NCBI GenBank assembly: GCA_013289605.1
Contig: JABCZS010000001.1
Span: 103,625-167,624 of the forward strand
DNA from: Gammaproteobacteria bacterium
GTDB lineage: Bacteria > Pseudomonadota > Gammaproteobacteria > JABCZS01
Reading direction: 5' to 3'
Length of the DNA: 64,000 nt
Part shown: one piece after another, positions 60,706 through 64,000 of the stretch
Layout: each line of letters starts with the position of its first letter
How positions within the stretch are numbered: the first letter of the stretch is position 1
Position numbers and translations under genes: made by a program
Notes under the pieces: model-generated
Told to the model about the DNA's origin: nothing
The model's input: only the letters and a program-made list of their open reading frames with translations
The model's database searches: none

Positions 60706-61875
60706 ATGATAACAAGGCTATCTCAATCAATCATTCTGGAACAATTACACCACTCCCCTGCCGTAGCCCTTTTGGGTCCTAGGCAAGTAGGGAAAGCTAC
60801 ACTTGCGCGTGAAATTGCTAGAGAATGGCCACATGAAACTATTTACCTTGATTTAGAACGCCCCTCTGATTTGGCAAGGGTAGGCGAGCCCGAAATTTTT
60901 CTAAAAAAACCGGGTAAATTAATTATTATTGATGAAATTCAGCGAGTCCCAACACTATTTCCTGTTTTGCGCGCGGTCATTGACGAGCGTCGATTTGCGG
61001 GTGAAAAAACAGGACAGTTTTTACTTCTAGTCTCAGCTTCATTAGATATTGTTCAAGGAGTTTCAGAAAGTCTTGCTGGCCGTGTGTCCTATGTCGATTT
61101 AGGTATTGTCAATACACTTGAGTATTCGCCAAACAACGATTCAAACACCTTATGGCTTCGCGGAGGCTTTCCAGAAAGTTTGCTCGCGGCCTCTGATACG
61201 ACAAGTTTTATCTGGCGAGAAAATTTTATTACCAGTTATTTAGAGAGGGATATTCCCAATTTGGGTCCCAGAGTCCCTGCTGAAACTTTACGTCGTTTTT
61301 GGACAATGCTCGCACACTTACAAGGGCAAGTGATTGATAAAGCCAGCATTGCCGCAGGTATTGGCGTCAGCCCTCCTACCATCGCACGTTATATTGATCT
61401 TTTAGTCGATTTATTTTTAATCCGCCCATTGCAGCCCTGGTCAGGCAATATTGGTAAACGTTTGGTGAAACGACCTAAATATTTTATTAGGGATAGTGGC
61501 TTGGTTCATGCATTGCTGAATATTAAAACGCTCGATGAACTACTTGGTCATCCTGTAGTCGGTAAAAGCTTTGAAGGATTTGTGATAGAAAATTTATTGT
61601 CTGTTGCGCCTAAACGAGCGATACCATTTTTTTATGAATCTAGTAGTCAAGCAGAAATTGATCTTATTTTTGAACTTTCATCTCAACACCGTATTGCTAT
61701 AGAAGTGAAGCGATCACTCACGCCCTCTCTTTCAAAAGGATTTTATAATGCATGTGAGGCGCTTGATATTAAACAAGGTTATATTGTTTATCCTGGGCAA
61801 GAGCGTTTTCATTATGCTAAAAATATTGAGGTGATACCTCTGCATATGATGATGGAAATTATTAAAAATTTATAA
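60706..61875 (+). CDS. AAA ATPase with DUF4143 C-terminal domain
   Basis: 389 residues. Walker A region LLGPRQVGKATLAREI at 22-37, Walker B KLIIIDEIQRVP, and sensor SASLDI. The C-terminal DUF4143 part has RDSGLVHALL and GKSFEGFVIENLL, then a nuclease-like ending with FYESSSQAEIDLIFE and IAIEVKR (D/E-x-K). Widespread family of unclear role, often in mobile regions with TA-like behaviour. Oddity: the Thr after the Walker A Lys (GKT in the family) is Ala here. Confidence 0.87.
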   Translation: MITRLSQSIILEQLHHSPAVALLGPRQVGKATLAREIAREWPHETIYLDLERPSDLARVGEPEIFLKKPGKLIIIDEIQRVPTLFPVLRAVIDERRFAGEKTGQFLLLVSASLDIVQGVSESLAGRVSYVDLGIVNTLEYSPNNDSNTLWLRGGFPESLLAASDTTSFIWRENFITSYLERDIPNLGPRVPAETLRRFWTMLAHLQGQVIDKASIAAGIGVSPPTIARYIDLLVDLFLIRPLQPWSGNIGKRLVKRPKYFIRDSGLVHALLNIKTLDELLGHPVVGKSFEGFVIENLLSVAPKRAIPFFYESSSQAEIDLIFELSSQHRIAIEVKRSLTPSLSKGFYNACEALDIKQGYIVYPGQERFHYAKNIEVIPLHMMMEIIKNL

Positions 61876-61889
61876 GGATGATTTTATAA

Positions 61890-61976
61890 ATGGGTCAGGC
61901 TTGACATTTAACATTTTGTGCTAAATTTTTAGATAAATTTTCTAAAAGAAATGTCAAATGTCAAGCCTGACCCCAT
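61890..61976 (+). repeat. TGGGTCAGGCTTGACATTTA element, copy 7
   Basis: Left arm TGGGTCAGGCTTGACATTTA, right arm AAATGTCAAGCCTGACCCCA, with an extra inner palindrome (AAATTTTTAGATAAATTTT). Between convergent genes ending at 61875 and 61984; may end both transcripts. Confidence 0.9.
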
Positions 61977-61983
61977 GACATCA

Positions 61984-63252
61984 CTATTTTAAAACCGGAT
62001 AGTATCCTTGTTTAAATGTCCATTCCCTATCAGTCCAGCCTACGTAGATGGGGTAGTTCACTGGATCGTACTCGATTAATTGCATTTGCTTAGTTGTACG
62101 CCCTTCACCGCCTCGAGAGTTTTGTTGTCCTGTAGTGTCCATATCCCAATAACTTGCGTCGATAGCAATAGCCCAGTCGTTGGAACCGATCAAACCGCCC
62201 ACAGTAGACTTGTCAACAGCTGTCCCAATAACCCTGCCGGTTGCATAAGTATTTGTAATACTGTTATAAGCTGCGTAACCTATGAGCCCACCTACTTTTG
62301 TTGCACCTGAAACATGACCTGTTGCATAACTATCGCGTACAATTACCCCAGAGAATCCAAAAAGACCCCCTACAAAATTCGTACCTGAAACATTTCCAGA
62401 GGCATAACATTGTGTGACTGCAGAATAACCCATTTGACCATCAATTCTACCAATTAATCCTCCAGCCCCCACAGCCCTAGTATCTAGCGATACCACATCT
62501 CCTGTAGCAGAGCTATTGTCCAAACTTGAAAAATCCAGATTACCAATTAGACCGCCTGCTGAACCGTAGGAGCTGTTTGAGGGGTCGGGTGTGGCAGTAA
62601 CATCGCCGCTTGCATGATTATTGCTGATATTTACAGAATAACCATTTCCTACTAACCCACCCACGTTACCCATGCCTGTGACATTTGCATCTGAACTACT
62701 GTCTTTTAGCTCACTCAATACTAAGTAGCCCAGCAATCCGCCAGTTTGGCCCGGTACCGGCATCGTTCCAAGGATCTCATTGTAAACAATCCCTGGTCCG
62801 CCATGAATATTGTGTATCGTAGAATGTGATGCCATTCCCGCCAAAGCACCGACTATAGACCCCTCATATGCAGTTGAAGTAACTGTGTAGCTGTTAAACT
62901 GAATGTTTTCTATAGTCGCGTAGCTAAGGTAACGAAACAAGCCTACATACTCATCATATGACGGGTCAAGATCGGTAGAGTGGATCCTTAAGTTAATAAT
63001 GGAATTGCCTTGACCATTGTAATATCCCGTAAAAGGTGTTGCATGTGATCCAATCGGCGCAAAATTGGGGATCGCAGCACAATCAATATCATTACTCTGG
63101 TAATATTCACCGTCTAAAGGCATCGCAGGGTTGTTGCCAATGCTTTGTAATTGTTCACAATTTTCAATATTAATCGCAGCGTTGGCCGCAGCGTTTAACG
63201 TAAACCCAAGGAGGGCAGAAATAAGCATATAATTTAAGCGATAGACCAACAT
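61984..63252 (-). CDS. Secreted GLUG-repeat protein, paralog 3
   Basis: 422 residues with signal peptide (LLGFTLNAAANA). ENCEQLQSIGNN ... IDCAAIPNF opens the mature part. Many repeats of GGLIG/GGLVG type follow, with SYATG and CYASG turns (GGLIGYAAYNSITNTYATGR). It ends TFKQGYYPVLK. A SYWDMDTTGQQNSRGG motif near the end is the usual GLUG-protein terminus. Start 63252 has AGGATAAG in front. Confidence 0.85.
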   Translation of the reverse strand: MLVYRLNYMLISALLGFTLNAAANAAINIENCEQLQSIGNNPAMPLDGEYYQSNDIDCAAIPNFAPIGSHATPFTGYYNGQGNSIINLRIHSTDLDPSYDEYVGLFRYLSYATIENIQFNSYTVTSTAYEGSIVGALAGMASHSTIHNIHGGPGIVYNEILGTMPVPGQTGGLLGYLVLSELKDSSSDANVTGMGNVGGLVGNGYSVNISNNHASGDVTATPDPSNSSYGSAGGLIGNLDFSSLDNSSATGDVVSLDTRAVGAGGLIGRIDGQMGYSAVTQCYASGNVSGTNFVGGLFGFSGVIVRDSYATGHVSGATKVGGLIGYAAYNSITNTYATGRVIGTAVDKSTVGGLIGSNDWAIAIDASYWDMDTTGQQNSRGGEGRTTKQMQLIEYDPVNYPIYVGWTDREWTFKQGYYPVLK

Positions 63253-63312
63253 AATTCTTATCCTATTTTGTTTGAATATAAGCATGTTATCACAATAGGG
63301 TTAGCAGATAAA

Positions 63313-63460
63313 CTAATCCTTAGTTTTCGCAGTCGACAGGTAATTTGTCTTAATAGTGCTATGACTGGGATCAACATCGGAAATCACCTGCAGTAATTGA
63401 GTAAAAGCCGCCTGATTTTTTGTCTGTAATGCCTGTGAAACTGGATTATCAGAAAATCAT
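63313..63460 (-). pseudogene. C-terminal remnant of an unknown gene
   Basis: 47 codons without start (NPVSQALQTKNQAAFTQLLQ ... NYLSTAKTKD, stop at 63313) that begin exactly where the AGACATCCAT repeat ends. Gene tail cut by the repeat or a rearrangement. Confidence 0.5.
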
Positions 63461-63497
63461 AGACATCCATAAATTATAAAAGGAAAAATGGGTGTCT
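63461..63497 (+). repeat. AGACATCCAT / ATGGGTGTCT inverted repeat
   Basis: 10-bp arms with one mismatch around an AT-rich centre; same family as 46961 and the half-copy at 19101. Confidence 0.55.
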
Positions 63498-63613
63498 TTT
63501 AAGTCTTGTACTCGTTTTGCAATTGGAGAATTTAGATATATATGAGTTGTATGATTGACTATAGTATATATTTGTGCAAGGATATAAAATCAATAATAAA
63601 TAGGGGAATAAAT

Positions 63614-64000
63614 ATGGGTAATACTTACTCTTCCAATAATCGTCAACTGCAAAATGTTACTTTAATGTCAAACATACAATATAACTCTCTTGCGGGGGTG
63701 AAAAAGGCACTGCAGGAGGGCGCAAATCCAAAGGAGGCTGAAGATGCTTATGGAAAGTCTGCTTTGGTAGTTGCTGTTACAAACAGTCCGCACTCAGATC
63801 AGCTGAATATAATTAAAGCATTAGTGGACGCTGGTGCTGATGTTAATCAATTGACGATAAGCGGGCGTACACCCTTGGCCGTTGCTATTATGAATGGCGC
63901 TTCGAAAGAAGTTATAAATTATTTGGTTGAAAAAAAAGTAGATATTAACCATTCCAGTGTTATCGATGCATGTAAGGCGCCTTTCTGCCCACGTGCCGTA
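63614..64000 (+). CDS. Ankyrin-repeat protein, 5' part, with N-myristoylation-like start
   Basis: 129 residues visible, cut by the window end. Starts MGNTYSSNNRQ, matching the eukaryotic N-myristoylation pattern MGxxxS. Ankyrin repeats follow (ALVVAVTNSPHSDQLNIIKA, then LVDAGADVNQ; GRTPLAVAIMNGASKEVINY). GGGGAATAAAT precedes the ATG. If delivered into a host, it could become lipidated and membrane-bound. Confidence 0.8.
   Translation, partial: MGNTYSSNNRQLQNVTLMSNIQYNSLAGVKKALQEGANPKEAEDAYGKSALVVAVTNSPHSDQLNIIKALVDAGADVNQLTISGRTPLAVAIMNGASKEVINYLVEKKVDINHSSVIDACKAPFCPRAV

Overview
The window reads as chromosome of an AT-rich gammaproteobacterium of the Legionellales type that lives with or inside eukaryotic cells. 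The main taxonomic cue is an outer-membrane protein of the Legionella major-OMP family. The lifestyle cue is the density of eukaryote-like proteins: ankyrin repeats, tyrosine-kinase-like kinases, a TIR-type domain, Sel1 repeats, a leucine-rich repeat protein, a Ras-like GTPase, a MACPF protein and a histone-deacetylase-like protein. A Berkiella- or Coxiella-like intracellular bacterium would fit, but the genus is inference and no rRNA gene is present to settle it.

Layout. 1-10.5 kb is mostly housekeeping on the minus strand: a P-type H+-ATPase with an unusual N-terminus (cut by the window edge), a polyhydroxybutyrate locus (phaC, phaB and a gutted thiolase), a Legionella-type porin, a PIF1-like helicase, a divergent pyruvate kinase and an aquaporin. 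10.6-23.4 kb mixes core genes (rlmN, a peroxiredoxin/DsbA-like pair, an SbtA-like transporter, NfeD) with ankyrin, secreted and unrecognised proteins and a broken vapC. 23.5-31.4 kb is an effector-like block: a Ras-like GTPase, then a tight three-gene operon of ankyrin-kinase, TIR-pseudokinase-Sel1 and Smr-Sel1-tail-anchor proteins. 31.5-38.6 kb holds a secreted MACPF protein, a large ankyrin protein, a GLUG-repeat protein and an LRR protein.

From 38.7 to about 54 kb the DNA is built like stacked genomic islands. Three truncated 3' ends of a tRNA-Ser (UGA) gene lie in the same orientation near 38.76, 46.56 and 53.70 kb, with a fainter relic near 48.59 kb. They enclose a possible small-molecule module (MFS exporter, DsbB-like protein, SRPBCC protein, flavin oxidase, iron/2-oxoglutarate oxygenase), toxin-antitoxin genes, an orphan AbiEi antitoxin, VOC/cupin/methyltransferase genes and several pseudogenes. 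54-64 kb carries an unknown helical protein, the HDAC-like protein, a DUF4143 ATPase, further GLUG proteins and the start of an ankyrin gene with an N-myristoylation-like start.

Scattered through the window are about eight copies of an inverted-repeat element with GGGTCAGGCTTAACATTT-type arms. One copy supplies the stop codon and last residues of the HDAC-like gene. There is also one perfect MITE-like element flanked by a 5-bp repeat. Several gene-fragment duplications and decayed genes show that recombination has shaped the accessory part. The most noteworthy system is the kinase/TIR/Smr operon at 25.3-31.4 kb, together with the neighbouring GTPase, MACPF and HDAC-like genes as a likely host-interaction arsenal.
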